Part shown: positions 54,530 to 63,870 of the stretch, piece after piece
How the letters are laid out: every line of letters starts with the position of its first letter
Position numbering within the stretch: the first letter of the stretch is position 1
Translations under genes and position numbers: made by a program
The notes under the pieces: generated by a model
The model's database searches: none
What the model was told of the DNA's origin: nothing
Seen by the model: only the letters and a program-made list of their open reading frames with translations
Assembly: GCF_902726645.1 (NCBI RefSeq)
Contig: NZ_CACVAO010000001.1
Span: 62,001 to 126,000 of the forward strand
DNA length: 64,000 bases
Direction of reading: 5' to 3'
DNA from: Halobacillus ihumii
GTDB taxonomy: Bacteria; Bacillota; Bacilli; Bacillales; Halobacillaceae

Positions 54530-55630
54530 TTAGGCTTGAATGGTTACCTCATAACCGTTATCCGACAGCAGCTGATAACTTTTCTGCTGCTCTTCTCCTG
54601 TTTGAAAACTAATTCGTAAAGCACCTGTGATTCCTTCTCGGATTTCAAGAATTCGAATATTTTTAATGCTAATTTCTTGTTCAGCAAGTAATTGGATTAC
54701 ATTCTGGATAGCACCCGGCTGGTCATGAATATCAACATAAATATCATAAAATGCCGGAATAGCTCCTTTTTCACGAATGGGAAGCCCGTCACGAAATTTT
54801 TTTGCTTCCCCCAAGTATTGAAGCGTTAGTTGGGATTCTTCATGGTAAAGCAGCTGCTTCATTTGCTTCATCTCACCAATCCAGTCATCAAGCATTTGGA
54901 TTAGTAGCTTTTTATTTTGAAAAAAAATATCCTGCCATAATTCAGGATTACTTGAGGCGATTCGTGTGATATCTCTAAAGCCCCCTGCAGCTAAATGCTC
55001 TAGCGAAGGGTGTGTTTTTTGCCACTCCCTTGCTTGATGCACAAGAGATGAAGCAATTAAATGAGGGAAATGAGAAATAACAGCTGTCATTTCATCATGC
55101 TCTTTAGTAGAAAGCGTTAAAAATCTAGCTCCAGTAGTGGAGAATAGTTCCTTTAATGTACGAGCATCTGCCTCATCTGCTCCCTTTGCCGGTGTGAGTA
55201 CGAAGATCGCATTCTCGAACAAATGAGGTTTAGCTGCTGTAAATCCTTGTTTATGCGACCCTGCCATGGGATGCCCTCCGACAAAGGATAAAAATGGATT
55301 TGTAAGCTTCTGTGCGGCTTGCAACACCTGGTTCTTCACGGATGACACATCTGTAACAAGTAAAGGTTTGTCAATGCTAAGTTCGTTAAGCTGATTTAGA
55401 TAATCGATCGTTGCGGAGATTGGAGTCGCCAGAATTAACACATCCGCTTGATCTACTCCTGAAGCGAAGTCTTTTGCGAATTCATGAACGACACCTTGAT
55501 TCTTAGCAAGGGAAAGGTTTGTGTGATCGGCATCCATTCCGATCACTTTCACCTCTTTTTCCCTAGCTACATTCATAGCAAGTGACCCCCCAATCAGTCC
55601 TAGGCCCACTATAAAAATAGTTTTGCTCAT
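54530..55630 (-). CDS. tyrA: Prephenate dehydrogenase with ACT domain
   Basis: Makes 4-hydroxyphenylpyruvate for tyrosine. It has 366 residues. NAD loop IVGLGLIGGSLAMN near residue 6; catalytic HPMAGSHKQGF near 118; C-terminal ACT domain (from about 290, DIYVDIHDQPGAIQNVIQLLAEQEISI), which should sense tyrosine. Its start overlaps the hisC stop by 4 bp. The neighbour hisC supplies the matching aminotransferase. Confidence 0.96.
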   Translation of the reverse strand: MSKTIFIVGLGLIGGSLAMNVAREKEVKVIGMDADHTNLSLAKNQGVVHEFAKDFASGVDQADVLILATPISATIDYLNQLNELSIDKPLLVTDVSSVKNQVLQAAQKLTNPFLSFVGGHPMAGSHKQGFTAAKPHLFENAIFVLTPAKGADEADARTLKELFSTTGARFLTLSTKEHDEMTAVISHFPHLIASSLVHQAREWQKTHPSLEHLAAGGFRDITRIASSNPELWQDIFFQNKKLLIQMLDDWIGEMKQMKQLLYHEESQLTLQYLGEAKKFRDGLPIREKGAIPAFYDIYVDIHDQPGAIQNVIQLLAEQEISIKNIRILEIREGITGALRISFQTGEEQQKSYQLLSDNGYEVTIQA

Positions 55631-56721
55631 TTTACGTGATCCTCAAGTTTCTGTTTCATCGCTTGTTGGAGAAGTACCATGTCTTCTTTGCTTCCAATAG
55701 TCAATCTGATGGAATTAGGGATACCAAGTGCCTCGCCAGAACGAACAATGAATCCTTTACTCAGCAGATGTTCAAACATTTCGTCCCCGCTCATCGGTAA
55801 ATGAATTAGAACGAAATTTGCTTCAGATTCATAATAATTCAAGTTATTTTCATCTAGAAAAGCTAACAAATCTTGTTTATTTCTTCGGTTTTCACTCGTT
55901 GTTTCTTCAATAAAGGATTGATCATTTAAAGCGATAATAGCTGCCGCTTGAGCAATCGTGGAAGTATTGAAAGGTTCCCTCGCTGGTTCAAGACTATGTA
56001 TGACATTACGGTTTGCTACTCCATATCCAACTCTAAGCCCTGCTAAACCATAGGCCTTTGAAAAAGTACGCAGAACCATTAGATTCTCATATTGCTGTAA
56101 AGCTTGAATCGAATCAAACGTATCCTCCGTGACCATATATTCGTAATAGGCCTCATCAATAACAACCAAGACATGTGAAGGACACTTCTCCATAAAATCG
56201 TGAAGAACACTTCTAGATATATGAACTCCGGTCGGATTATTTGGTGTACATAACCAGATCACTCTCGTATTTTCATCAACTTGCTGAAGCATTTCCTTTA
56301 AGTCATGATGTCCCTCAATCACAGGAACTTCCCGCACCTCTGCTCCTTCAATTAGCGCATTATGACGATATTGAGGGAAAGTAGGTGTTGCCATGACCGT
56401 ATTTGCTCCTGGTTCCAGAAAAGCACGACAGATAATTTGCACCACTTCGTCAGACCCGTTTCCAAAGATAAGCTGTTCTTCCTTCACATTAAGAAAAGAA
56501 GCTACCTTTTCACGTAATGTAGCTGCATAGCCATCAGGATATTTTTCAAGCTGGGCGATCAATTCAGGCAGCTGCTGTTTAACTTGTTGGGAAAAGCCAA
56601 AAGGGTTCTCGTTTGAAGCTAGCTTTACTATTTTATCTAGTCCATATTCACGTTTTACCTCTTCAATCTGTTTTCCAGGTTTATACGGGGTCATTTGATT
56701 CAAAATCGCTTTTGACTTCAT
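55627..56721 (-). CDS. hisC: Histidinol-phosphate (and aromatic) aminotransferase
   Basis: A pyridoxal phosphate enzyme used both for histidinol phosphate and, in Bacillus, for tyrosine and phenylalanine synthesis. It has 364 residues. The cofactor lysine is in RTFSKAYGLAGLRVGYG near residue 219; NPNNPTG-type CTPNNPTGVHIS and VIDEAYYEYM lie before it. It follows aroH by 16 bp. In B. subtilis the trp operon lies just upstream of hisC; it is not here. Confidence 0.95.
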   Translation of the reverse strand: MKSKAILNQMTPYKPGKQIEEVKREYGLDKIVKLASNENPFGFSQQVKQQLPELIAQLEKYPDGYAATLREKVASFLNVKEEQLIFGNGSDEVVQIICRAFLEPGANTVMATPTFPQYRHNALIEGAEVREVPVIEGHHDLKEMLQQVDENTRVIWLCTPNNPTGVHISRSVLHDFMEKCPSHVLVVIDEAYYEYMVTEDTFDSIQALQQYENLMVLRTFSKAYGLAGLRVGYGVANRNVIHSLEPAREPFNTSTIAQAAAIIALNDQSFIEETTSENRRNKQDLLAFLDENNLNYYESEANFVLIHLPMSGDEMFEHLLSKGFIVRSGEALGIPNSIRLTIGSKEDMVLLQQAMKQKLEDHVK

Positions 56722-56737
56722 AAATCACGGGGCCTCC

Positions 56738-57100
56738 TTAATTTTTCAGATCGGGTCTCAGCTGAGTTGCATTATAATGATAAACATGGTTAACTTCTGT
56801 CTGATCAAGTGAAGTATCGACCGTGACCATGACGCGGATACATTTGGCCAGACTTTTAGGAACTGGAATCTCCGTCATGCACATGACTGGTACATATGTC
56901 CAATCCTCAAGCAGCCGTAAAGACTTCGCTGGGAAAGCTGCATTCAGATCCTCTGTTACTGTAAAAAGTACAGAGGTCACGTTCTCGGGTTTTATATCAT
57001 TCTGAGTAATAACATCGATCATAAGTTCGTGTGCTTTTTCTATAATTTCTTCCCCATGATTTTGATCAACTGTTGTGGCTCCTCTCACGCCTCTGATCAA
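56738..57100 (-). CDS. aroH: Chorismate mutase, AroH class
   Basis: Turns chorismate to prephenate. It has 120 residues and the trimeric AroH fold of B. subtilis: MIRGVRGATTVDQNHGEEI at the start, VLFTVTEDLNAAFPAKSLR near 45 (Arg and Glu of the active site) and IPVPKSLAKCIRVMV. Its start overlaps the aroB stop by 4 bp. Prephenate feeds tyrA. Confidence 0.96.
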   Translation of the reverse strand: MIRGVRGATTVDQNHGEEIIEKAHELMIDVITQNDIKPENVTSVLFTVTEDLNAAFPAKSLRLLEDWTYVPVMCMTEIPVPKSLAKCIRVMVTVDTSLDQTEVNHVYHYNATQLRPDLKN

Positions 57101-58182
57101 TCAAGCGTCCCCCCTTCAACTTTTATAAAATCTGTCAGGAACTGAAATAGTTCCCTGTCACCCAAGGGCGCAACAGCAGGGGATCCAATTTGATTTAATA
57201 AAACAAAATGGATGGCGTTGCCTACTGTTTTTTTATCCCACTTCATTCTTTCAATAGTACGTTCTGGATCTATTTGAGAGATAAGGTGGAGAGGATAACG
57301 ATTATGACGAAGCCAGGCAGTATAGGAGTTGATCGGTAAATCAGCACCCAATTTCTGTTCACTAATTTTCATCGCAAACAGAATCCCAATGGCCACGGCC
57401 TCTCCATGGGTAATCTCTCCATATCCAAAATCTGCTTCTAAGGCATGAGCCAAAGTATGTCCTAGGTTTAAATGCTTGCGCAAGCCAGCTTCTCTTTCAT
57501 CAGCTTCAACAACCTGTGCTTTCACTCTGATGCCTGAAGTCAAATGTTCCATCAGCTCTGCCTGATCTACCTCTGATAAAGATGTGTGCATTAATTGTTG
57601 AAACCATTTATGATCACTTAGCAGAGCATGCTTTACTACTTCACCAAACCCTGACCTGACTTCCTGGCTTGTTAAGGTATTCATAACTTCTGTATCGTAA
57701 ATGACTTGTACAGGGCTGTAAAAACTGCCAATCAAATTTTTCCCCTTATGATGATTTATAGCTACTTTACCGCCTACACTGCTGTCATGAGCTAAGATAG
57801 AAGTAGGCACTTGTAAGAAGTCAACTCCTCGCAAATAAGTTGCTGCTACAAAACCAGTCAGATCACCTATCATTCCCCCTCCAAGAGCAACAATCAATGA
57901 ATGGCGATCCAATTGTAATTCAAGACATCGATCCAGCAAGCTGCTGTAACAAGCCATACTTTTCGACCCTTCACCTGCTGGAACAATTTCGAATGACACT
58001 TCAGTATCCTCTCCAAATGCTGAGATCACGTCATTTAAATAAAGAGGAGCGACATTTGAATCCGTAACGATAAATACTTTGGCATAATCGCTTTTTAATA
58101 AATCAGAAATTTCATGCCGCAATCCACTCCCGATATTGACGTCATAATGATTTTGAAATGACTTAATCGTTAATGTAGTCAT
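57097..58182 (-). CDS. aroB: 3-dehydroquinate synthase
   Basis: Second shikimate step, NAD and zinc dependent. It has 361 residues. Signatures: ALGGGMIGDLTGFVAATYLRGV near residue 100, PTSILAHDSSVGGKVAINH near 126, LNLGHTLAHALEADFGYGEITHGEAV with the zinc histidines near 242-262. It abuts aroC and overlaps aroH. Confidence 0.97.
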   Translation of the reverse strand: MTTLTIKSFQNHYDVNIGSGLRHEISDLLKSDYAKVFIVTDSNVAPLYLNDVISAFGEDTEVSFEIVPAGEGSKSMACYSSLLDRCLELQLDRHSLIVALGGGMIGDLTGFVAATYLRGVDFLQVPTSILAHDSSVGGKVAINHHKGKNLIGSFYSPVQVIYDTEVMNTLTSQEVRSGFGEVVKHALLSDHKWFQQLMHTSLSEVDQAELMEHLTSGIRVKAQVVEADEREAGLRKHLNLGHTLAHALEADFGYGEITHGEAVAIGILFAMKISEQKLGADLPINSYTAWLRHNRYPLHLISQIDPERTIERMKWDKKTVGNAIHFVLLNQIGSPAVAPLGDRELFQFLTDFIKVEGGTLD

Positions 58183-59349
58183 CTAGAAACTGCGAACCTC
58201 CTTCCTATAATCATCTACTGCCCGTTTTAAGCGCGGAAAATAATCAGAAGGGAATTCTTCCGTAACAGCTTTAGCTATTTCAAAGGCTACGATATGCTCC
58301 ATAACGACCGAAGCTGCCGGGACCGCACATGAATCTGAACGTTCAATACTAGCCTGAAAAGATTCCTTTGTCTCAATATCGACACTTTGAAGTGGCTTAT
58401 ACAGAGTTGGGATGGGTTTCATAACCCCTTTTACAACGATTGGCATTCCTGTAGTCATTCCGCCTTCAAAACCACCGAGACGATTTGTTCTTCGATAATA
58501 TCCGCGATCTTCACTCCATAAAATTTCGTCGTGGACTTCGCTGCCGTTCCTTCTCGCCGCTTCAAAACCAAGTCCAAACTCTACACCCTTGAAAGCGTTA
58601 ATACTCATAACACTTCCAGCAATTCTTCCATCCAGTTTTCGATCATAATGGACATAGGAACCTAACCCTGGCGGCATTCCCTCTACATATACTTCAGCAA
58701 CTCCGCCAATTGAGTCTCCCTCTTTCTTAGCTTGATCAATGGCTTCCATCATTTTACCTGCTGCCTGTTCATCAAATGTTCGAACAGGAGAAGCCTCAGA
58801 TATAGCAGCTCGCTTTTGAACCGACAGGGTCTCATCCACTTCACTAACAATGCCTGCAATCTCGCGAACATAACCGGCTACTTCAATTCCAAGTTCGCGC
58901 AGTAATACTTTCGCAACAGCGCCAGCCCCTACTCTCGCTGCAGTTTCTCGGGCTGACGAGCGTTCTAAAACATTACGCATATCGCGGTGGCCGTATTTCA
59001 ATCCGCCGTTAAGGTCTGCATGCCCAGGTCTTGGTCTTGAAATGGTTCGCCTGACTTCAGCTTCCTCAGCTAATGGTGCATCACCCATAATATCACGCCA
59101 ATGCTTAAAGTCATCGTTATGTACCACTAGTGAAATTGGTGAACCCAAAGTGTACCCGTGGCGAACACCACTCGTGATTTCAACCAAATCTTTTTCAATT
59201 TGCATCCTTCGCCCGCGGCCATGCCCTCCTTGTCTGCGGATAAGTGATTCATTAATTTGATCTGCGACGAGTGGCAAATGTGAAGGTACTCCCTCGATAA
59301 TCGTCGTCAGCTGTTTTCCATGTGATTCTCCAGCCGTTAAATAACGCAT
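58183..59349 (-). CDS. aroC: Chorismate synthase
   Basis: Final shikimate step; B. subtilis calls the gene aroF. It has 388 residues. Signatures: [20 protein letters not shown] at the N-terminus, [17 protein letters not shown] near 33, [38 protein letters not shown] near 113-150 and [15 protein letters not shown] near 290. The ATG at 59349 is used as the family start; GGGGGC is a weak ribosome site. It begins the aroC-aroB-aroH-hisC-tyrA-aroA run. The 100-bp gap to cheR shows no clear promoter to me. Confidence 0.97.
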   Translation of the reverse strand: MRYLTAGESHGKQLTTIIEGVPSHLPLVADQINESLIRRQGGHGRGRRMQIEKDLVEITSGVRHGYTLGSPISLVVHNDDFKHWRDIMGDAPLAEEAEVRRTISRPRPGHADLNGGLKYGHRDMRNVLERSSARETAARVGAGAVAKVLLRELGIEVAGYVREIAGIVSEVDETLSVQKRAAISEASPVRTFDEQAAGKMMEAIDQAKKEGDSIGGVAEVYVEGMPPGLGSYVHYDRKLDGRIAGSVMSINAFKGVEFGLGFEAARRNGSEVHDEILWSEDRGYYRRTNRLGGFEGGMTTGMPIVVKGVMKPIPTLYKPLQSVDIETKESFQASIERSDSCAVPAASVVMEHIVAFEIAKAVTEEFPSDYFPRLKRAVDDYRKEVRSF

Positions 59350-59497
59350 ATACGACAGCCCCCTGTTGTAATTTTTAAATAATACTATATCATACACATC
59401 GAGATTTGTGTGCTTTAACGTTGCAAAGTTCTAAAAATAAGAAAAAATCTTCGGTTAGATTCCTTGACTGCAAAGGCTTGAAAGGAACAGACCCTCT

Positions 59498-60271
59498 TTA
59501 ATCCTTTTTATAAAAAAATGTATCAAAAGACTTTAACTGGTATTGATGAGGAGAAAATATTTGTTCTGTGCTTCCTACAAAGAAGATGCCATCTTTATTT
59601 AAAGCTTCACTAAATTTAGTATAGATCGTTGATTTCGCATCTTCTGTAAAGTAAATGAGAACGTTTCTGCAAACGATCAAATCATTTTGGGTTTCATACT
59701 GGTCAGCCAATAAATTATGCTTTTTAAAGGTTACACATGATTTTATGTTGTCGCTAATTTTATATAAACTTTGTTGCTTTGTAAAATACTTCTGCTTCAT
59801 TTTTATCGGCATTTCTCTTAAAGCTCGTTCAGGATATACTCCAAGTCTGGCTCGCTGAATAGCCTTTTCATCGATATCTGTAGCAACGATTTTAATTTGA
59901 TCAATAGGAAGATATTGACTTAGTATGATAGCTAAAGTATAGGGCTCCTCCCCAGTAGAACAAGCCGCACTCCATATTTTTATATGTTTACGATTATTTA
60001 ATAAATGTGGTACAACTTTATTTTCAAGAACTTCCCACCTTTGTCTATTTCGGTAGAACTCGGAAACATTGATCGTAATTCTGTCTAATAGTTCATTGAA
60101 TAAATTCGGATTCTTATGTAGGGAGTGATAATATTCACGAAAATCCGCGAATCCTTTTTTATCACGTAAGGACGTTAACCTCCGTTTCATCTGCGCCTCT
60201 TTATAAAGATATAGATCAATTCCTGATTCCTGCTTGAAATTAGCTATAAACTCCTGATAGTCATGACTCAT
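59498..60271 (-). CDS. cheR: Chemotaxis methyltransferase CheR
   Basis: Methylates glutamates on chemoreceptors using SAM. It has 257 residues: helical N-terminal domain (residues 1-75) and a catalytic domain with WSAACSTGEEPYTLAIILSQ near 98, ATDIDEKAIQRARLGVYPE near 134 and NDLIVCRNVLIYF near 197. AAGGTAAGGAG-type ribosome site precedes the ATG. It lies between ndk and aroC as in B. subtilis. Confidence 0.96.
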   Translation of the reverse strand: MSHDYQEFIANFKQESGIDLYLYKEAQMKRRLTSLRDKKGFADFREYYHSLHKNPNLFNELLDRITINVSEFYRNRQRWEVLENKVVPHLLNNRKHIKIWSAACSTGEEPYTLAIILSQYLPIDQIKIVATDIDEKAIQRARLGVYPERALREMPIKMKQKYFTKQQSLYKISDNIKSCVTFKKHNLLADQYETQNDLIVCRNVLIYFTEDAKSTIYTKFSEALNKDGIFFVGSTEQIFSPHQYQLKSFDTFFYKKD

Positions 60272-60347
60272 GGATCGTACTCCTTACCTTTCTCTGTTTA
60301 TCTTAATAGATTACTTCAACGAATAGGATGTGTAAATCATTTAGCCA

Positions 60348-60373
60348 TAAAAAAAACGCCTTTGAACAAGGCG
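60348..60373 (-). terminator. Terminator of ndk
   Basis: On the minus strand, stem CGCCTT/AAGGCG with a GTTCA loop followed by eight or more T. It lies 14 bases after the ndk stop. Confidence 0.85.
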
Positions 60374-60387
60374 AATTTTTCGTCGTA

Positions 60388-60834
60388 TTAATAAACCCAG
60401 GCTGAGTTGTCTTTGTTATAAGTGTTAAGTTCTGCTTGTTCGAAAAATAGATTGATTTCGCGTTCAGCGCTTTCGATGGAATCTGAACCATGAATTACGT
60501 TCTTTCCAACTGTTACACCATAATCACCGCGGATCGTTCCTGTTGTAGCATCTTTAGGATTTGTTGCCCCCATCATTTGCCTCGCTGTAGCAATAACATT
60601 CTCACCTTCCCATACCATAGCAAATACTGGTCCGGAAGTAATAAAACTAACAAGTTCTCCAAAGAAAGGTTTGTCACGATGCTCTCCATAATGTTCTTCT
60701 GCAAGGGAGTCTTTAATCGTCATTAGTTTTGCCCCAACTAATTTATAGCCTTTTTTTTCGAACTTAGCTACAATTTCACCGATTAGATTTCTTTGTACGC
60801 CATCTGGTTTAACCATTAGAAAAGTCTTTTCCAT
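60388..60834 (-). CDS. ndk: Nucleoside diphosphate kinase
   Basis: Balances nucleoside triphosphates by moving the terminal phosphate. It has 148 residues. The phosphate-carrying His115 is in [32 protein letters not shown] near residue 7 and RQMMGATNP near 85 are intact. The ATG at 60834 is chosen because GGGGTGG precedes it. It stands between hepT and cheR with its own terminator. Confidence 0.97.
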   Translation of the reverse strand: MEKTFLMVKPDGVQRNLIGEIVAKFEKKGYKLVGAKLMTIKDSLAEEHYGEHRDKPFFGELVSFITSGPVFAMVWEGENVIATARQMMGATNPKDATTGTIRGDYGVTVGKNVIHGSDSIESAEREINLFFEQAELNTYNKDNSAWVY

Positions 60835-60925
60835 AATTTCCACCCCATGATTATGTATGATTTGAAAGCGCTTTTAACAAGCGCCAATAAAGATTCTACC
60901 AAAGAATATGGATTGTGGCAATCCA

Positions 60926-61897
60926 TTACGCACGTCTTTTACCAATATACTTGGCAATTCCTTTTAAGGTTTGCTTAGCACGGATATTTGGTAACTGTTC
61001 CAATGATTCATAGGCCTTGTTTAAATATTGATCACTTATCGCCAGAGACCGTTGAATTGAACCGTTGGATTGGATCTCATTAATTAATGGCTCGATAGCA
61101 GCAGAAGTAAGCTCAGTGTTACTACTAAACACATGTTGAGTTTGCTCTTTAAACTTACTATCTTCCAGAGAAAATAAGACTGGCAAGGTAATATTTCCTT
61201 GAAGTAAATCACTGCCAGCCGGTTTACCCAGTTCTTTCTCGGAAGCGGTAAAATCCAGCACATCGTCAATAATTTGATAAGACATCCCAACATAGTAGCC
61301 GTAGCGGTATAACGCTAGCTCTTCTTCTTTAGAAACATTTGCTGCAATGGCTCCCAGCCGACAACTAGCCGCAATAAGAATAGCTGTTTTCCTTTTTATT
61401 CGACGCAAATAATTTCGGAAATTCTGCTCTACGTTATATTTATCCTGAATTTGTTCAATTTCTCCGAGACATAACTCCACCATTGTCTTTGCCAAAATTT
61501 GGTGCGCCCTAGGATTATCAAGTGTCGATAAGTTTTCCAGTGAACGAGCAAAAATGTAATCCCCTGTGTACATGGCAATTCGATTATCCCACTTAGATTT
61601 AATAGTAGGTTCGCCTCTTCGCAATTCTGCTTCATCAATTACATCGTCATGAACGAGCGAAGCGGTATGTATAAGTTCGAGTGAGACAGCGACCGCTTTC
61701 ATACGTTCAAGATTATAATCTCCGAATTTTCCTGCCAGTAAAACAAAAACAGGCCGGATCCGTTTCCCACCTGCTTTTAGCAGCTGGCTGGAGGCTTCTC
61801 TTAGAACAGGATTCTCCGATTGGATCGTTTCATTAACTGCCTCTTCAATTTTATATAAATCTTGCTTTAAAAAAGAGTAAATCATGGCTAATTTCAT
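60926..61897 (-). CDS. hepT: Heptaprenyl diphosphate synthase component II
   Basis: Catalytic subunit making the C35 tail for menaquinone-7. It has 323 residues. First Asp-rich motif LVHDDVIDEAELRRG near residue 81, GKRIRPVFVLLAG near 44, and second motif IIDDVLDFTASEKELGKPAGSDL near 212. It is the last gene of hepS-menG-hepT. It pairs with the small subunit HepS, which lacks the Asp motifs. Confidence 0.96.
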   Translation of the reverse strand: MKLAMIYSFLKQDLYKIEEAVNETIQSENPVLREASSQLLKAGGKRIRPVFVLLAGKFGDYNLERMKAVAVSLELIHTASLVHDDVIDEAELRRGEPTIKSKWDNRIAMYTGDYIFARSLENLSTLDNPRAHQILAKTMVELCLGEIEQIQDKYNVEQNFRNYLRRIKRKTAILIAASCRLGAIAANVSKEEELALYRYGYYVGMSYQIIDDVLDFTASEKELGKPAGSDLLQGNITLPVLFSLEDSKFKEQTQHVFSSNTELTSAAIEPLINEIQSNGSIQRSLAISDQYLNKAYESLEQLPNIRAKQTLKGIAKYIGKRRA

Positions 61898-61913
61898 AAT
61901 TCTTCATCCTTGA

Positions 61914-62630
61914 TCATAACGATTGCTTTTCCCCAAGATGCATAGCAGCGACTCCGCCTGTAAATGACTTCACCTTAACATTGATCAGCCCTGCTTGTTG
62001 AAACATTGCTGCTAACTCATCCTTACCTGGAAAATCTTTTGCTGATTCATGAAGCCAACTGTATTCCTGATAACTCTTAGCAAATAACTTACCAAATAGC
62101 GGCATAATGTTTCTGAAATAAAAATAGTAAAGTCGTTTAAATACAGGGCTCTCTGGTTGTGATGTTTCTAAACAAACTACCTTGCCGCCAGGTTTTACCA
62201 CACGGTGCATTTCTTTTAATACTTGCAGGTAATCCGGTACATTTCTCAACCCGAAACCAATCGTGACATAATCAAACTGATCATCGTCAAATGGCAGTTC
62301 CATAGCATTCCCATGCTCAAATTCTACATGCTTCATTTTAGATTGCAGCTTCTTTTTTATGCCAACTGAGAGCATATTCACACTAAAATCAAGGCCTACT
62401 ACCTTCCCTGAAGGCCCGACCTCTTCAGCCAGCGCCATCGTCCAATCTCCAGTCCCGCAGCATACATCAAGCGTATGATCCCCTTTTGAAACGTTCATTC
62501 GTTTCATGACCTCTTTACGCCATAGTCTGTGCTGTTGGAAGGAAATAATAGAATTCATACGGTCATAACGTTTGTAGATTTTCTCGAATACGTGATGAAC
62601 ACGTTCTTCCTTTGTCTGTTGCTGCATCAT
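61914..62630 (-). CDS. menG: Demethylmenaquinone methyltransferase
   Basis: Last step of menaquinone synthesis, SAM-dependent. It has 238 residues. SAM motif [17 protein letters not shown] near residue 55; [18 protein letters not shown] near 18; the family stretch [38 protein letters not shown] near 117-154. The start is at the hepS stop, so they are coupled. Its product is the electron carrier used by QcrABC. Confidence 0.96.
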   Translation of the reverse strand: MMQQQTKEERVHHVFEKIYKRYDRMNSIISFQQHRLWRKEVMKRMNVSKGDHTLDVCCGTGDWTMALAEEVGPSGKVVGLDFSVNMLSVGIKKKLQSKMKHVEFEHGNAMELPFDDDQFDYVTIGFGLRNVPDYLQVLKEMHRVVKPGGKVVCLETSQPESPVFKRLYYFYFRNIMPLFGKLFAKSYQEYSWLHESAKDFPGKDELAAMFQQAGLINVKVKSFTGGVAAMHLGEKQSL

Positions 62631-63416
62631 TTACCCTTCCTCTACAATGTGCTTCTCATAAAATTTGTGATGAATAGCGGTATGGATATAAGATTTTAAC
62701 CAATTAAAATGAATCGGAAGCTGGGATACGGTAGCTTCTAAACGAGTGATATGTTTTTGCAGCATTTGCTCTAGACTTATCATAACTTGACCGCTTGATT
62801 CCGGTTTTCTAACCAGCCTGTCTATCAGTGGAGAAAATTTACCTTCCTGATAGCTTGTCTTCTCATCAATCAGCCTTTTCGCTAACAGCCACTCTCCGGC
62901 CATATCATTAATAGTCGTCTTTTGTACATACGAGGCTACTCGTTGAATTAACAAGGATTCAATTTTCTTTAAGGAGAGTAAAAACTCCTGGAACGAGTCT
63001 ACATCTTTGTAATAGAGCTCCATTTTTAATTCGTTAATTTCCTTAATCGCTCCAGCTAGCGTTCGAATCATAGGTATATCGTTAAGCTGTGATAGCAAAT
63101 AGTAATAAAGGCCACTGTAATAGTCACCAGCAAGCACAGTGAGTTGGCGTGTACGAATCGTTTCCTTCTCATCATCCTCGTCGGTCAATGTGACAAGATC
63201 ATGAGTGTCGAGAGCGATTTGAACAAGCATCGTAGTAATCACGTACTGTTCTTTTTTCACAGGAGATAGGGTTGTATGATCCATGATAGAAGACAAGATA
63301 ACCAGCTTGTCTTCATCAATAACTGGCTCTGGAATAAATTTCGCCAAAAAGGGGTGGCGAACTTGAGAGGCAATTTTTTGTTTTAATTGTTTGAGATTCA
63401 CTTCTGATGTGTTCAC
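62631..63416 (-). CDS. hepS: Heptaprenyl diphosphate synthase component I
   Basis: The regulatory, chain-length-setting partner of HepT. It has 261 residues, mostly helical, with no Asp-rich motif; it opens with SEVNLKQLKQKIASQVRHPFLAKF and has VVTLTDEDDEK-type acidic loop near 75 and TVLAGDYYSGLYYYLLSQ near 92. The GTG start at 63416 has AGGTG upstream. It is 107 bp downstream of mtrB, as in B. subtilis (gerC locus). Confidence 0.92.
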   Translation of the reverse strand: MNTSEVNLKQLKQKIASQVRHPFLAKFIPEPVIDEDKLVILSSIMDHTTLSPVKKEQYVITTMLVQIALDTHDLVTLTDEDDEKETIRTRQLTVLAGDYYSGLYYYLLSQLNDIPMIRTLAGAIKEINELKMELYYKDVDSFQEFLLSLKKIESLLIQRVASYVQKTTINDMAGEWLLAKRLIDEKTSYQEGKFSPLIDRLVRKPESSGQVMISLEQMLQKHITRLEATVSQLPIHFNWLKSYIHTAIHHKFYEKHIVEEG

Positions 63417-63523
63417 CTATATCACCTGATCCCTTTCATAAACACGGTTAAAGCACATCAATTATACCATAAATCGATGCGTGAAGCTGTTGTTATGTAG
63501 GATAAGATCTAAACATGGCAAAA

Positions 63524-63748
63524 TTACTCTGCTTCTGTTGACATCTCTCCATGACGAGTTTGAATGATGGCCTTGCCCCGAACTTTAACAGCTGAGGTAT
63601 GCTCAGTAAACTGGGCAATCATTACTTCTCCACGATCTAGTTTTTCTGAATGATGGAAGCGAGTGTCTGTGCCTCTGGTCAACCCTATTACGTTCACACC
63701 GTCCTCTTCAGCTCTTATTACGAAAAAGTCATTTTCGGATGCTGTCAT
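63524..63748 (-). CDS. mtrB: Tryptophan operon RNA-binding attenuation protein (TRAP)
   Basis: An 11-mer ring protein that binds G/U-A-G repeats in the trp leader when tryptophan is plentiful. It has 74 residues. The sequence [55 protein letters not shown] (residues 4-58) closely follows B. subtilis TRAP, including the TRFHH RNA-binding part (Lys and Arg near 37-58). The ATG at 63748 follows AGGGGAT. The trp operon is not in this window and no folE lies between it and the HU gene. Confidence 0.95.
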   Translation of the reverse strand: MTASENDFFVIRAEEDGVNVIGLTRGTDTRFHHSEKLDRGEVMIAQFTEHTSAVKVRGKAIIQTRHGEMSTEAE

Positions 63749-63829
63749 CAATCTATCCCCTTTCTTCTAGTCATACTATCTCTTATTCCTTTTATTATGT
63801 CAAAGATTCGCTCTTTTTGCTATTAAAAA

Positions 63830-63853
63830 AAGGGTGCTAAAGTTAGCACCCTT
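63830..63853 (-). terminator. Terminator of the HU gene
   Basis: Perfect stem AAGGGTGCTAA/TTAGCACCCTT with a 2-base loop, followed on the minus strand by TTTTTTT. Confidence 0.9.
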
Positions 63854-63870
63854 TCGGCCCTATGTAGCCA

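Noticed and set aside
59350..59497. TRAP-binding triplet repeats before the aromatic operon
   Set aside because: No run of regularly spaced GAG or TAG triplets is visible in the gap on either strand.
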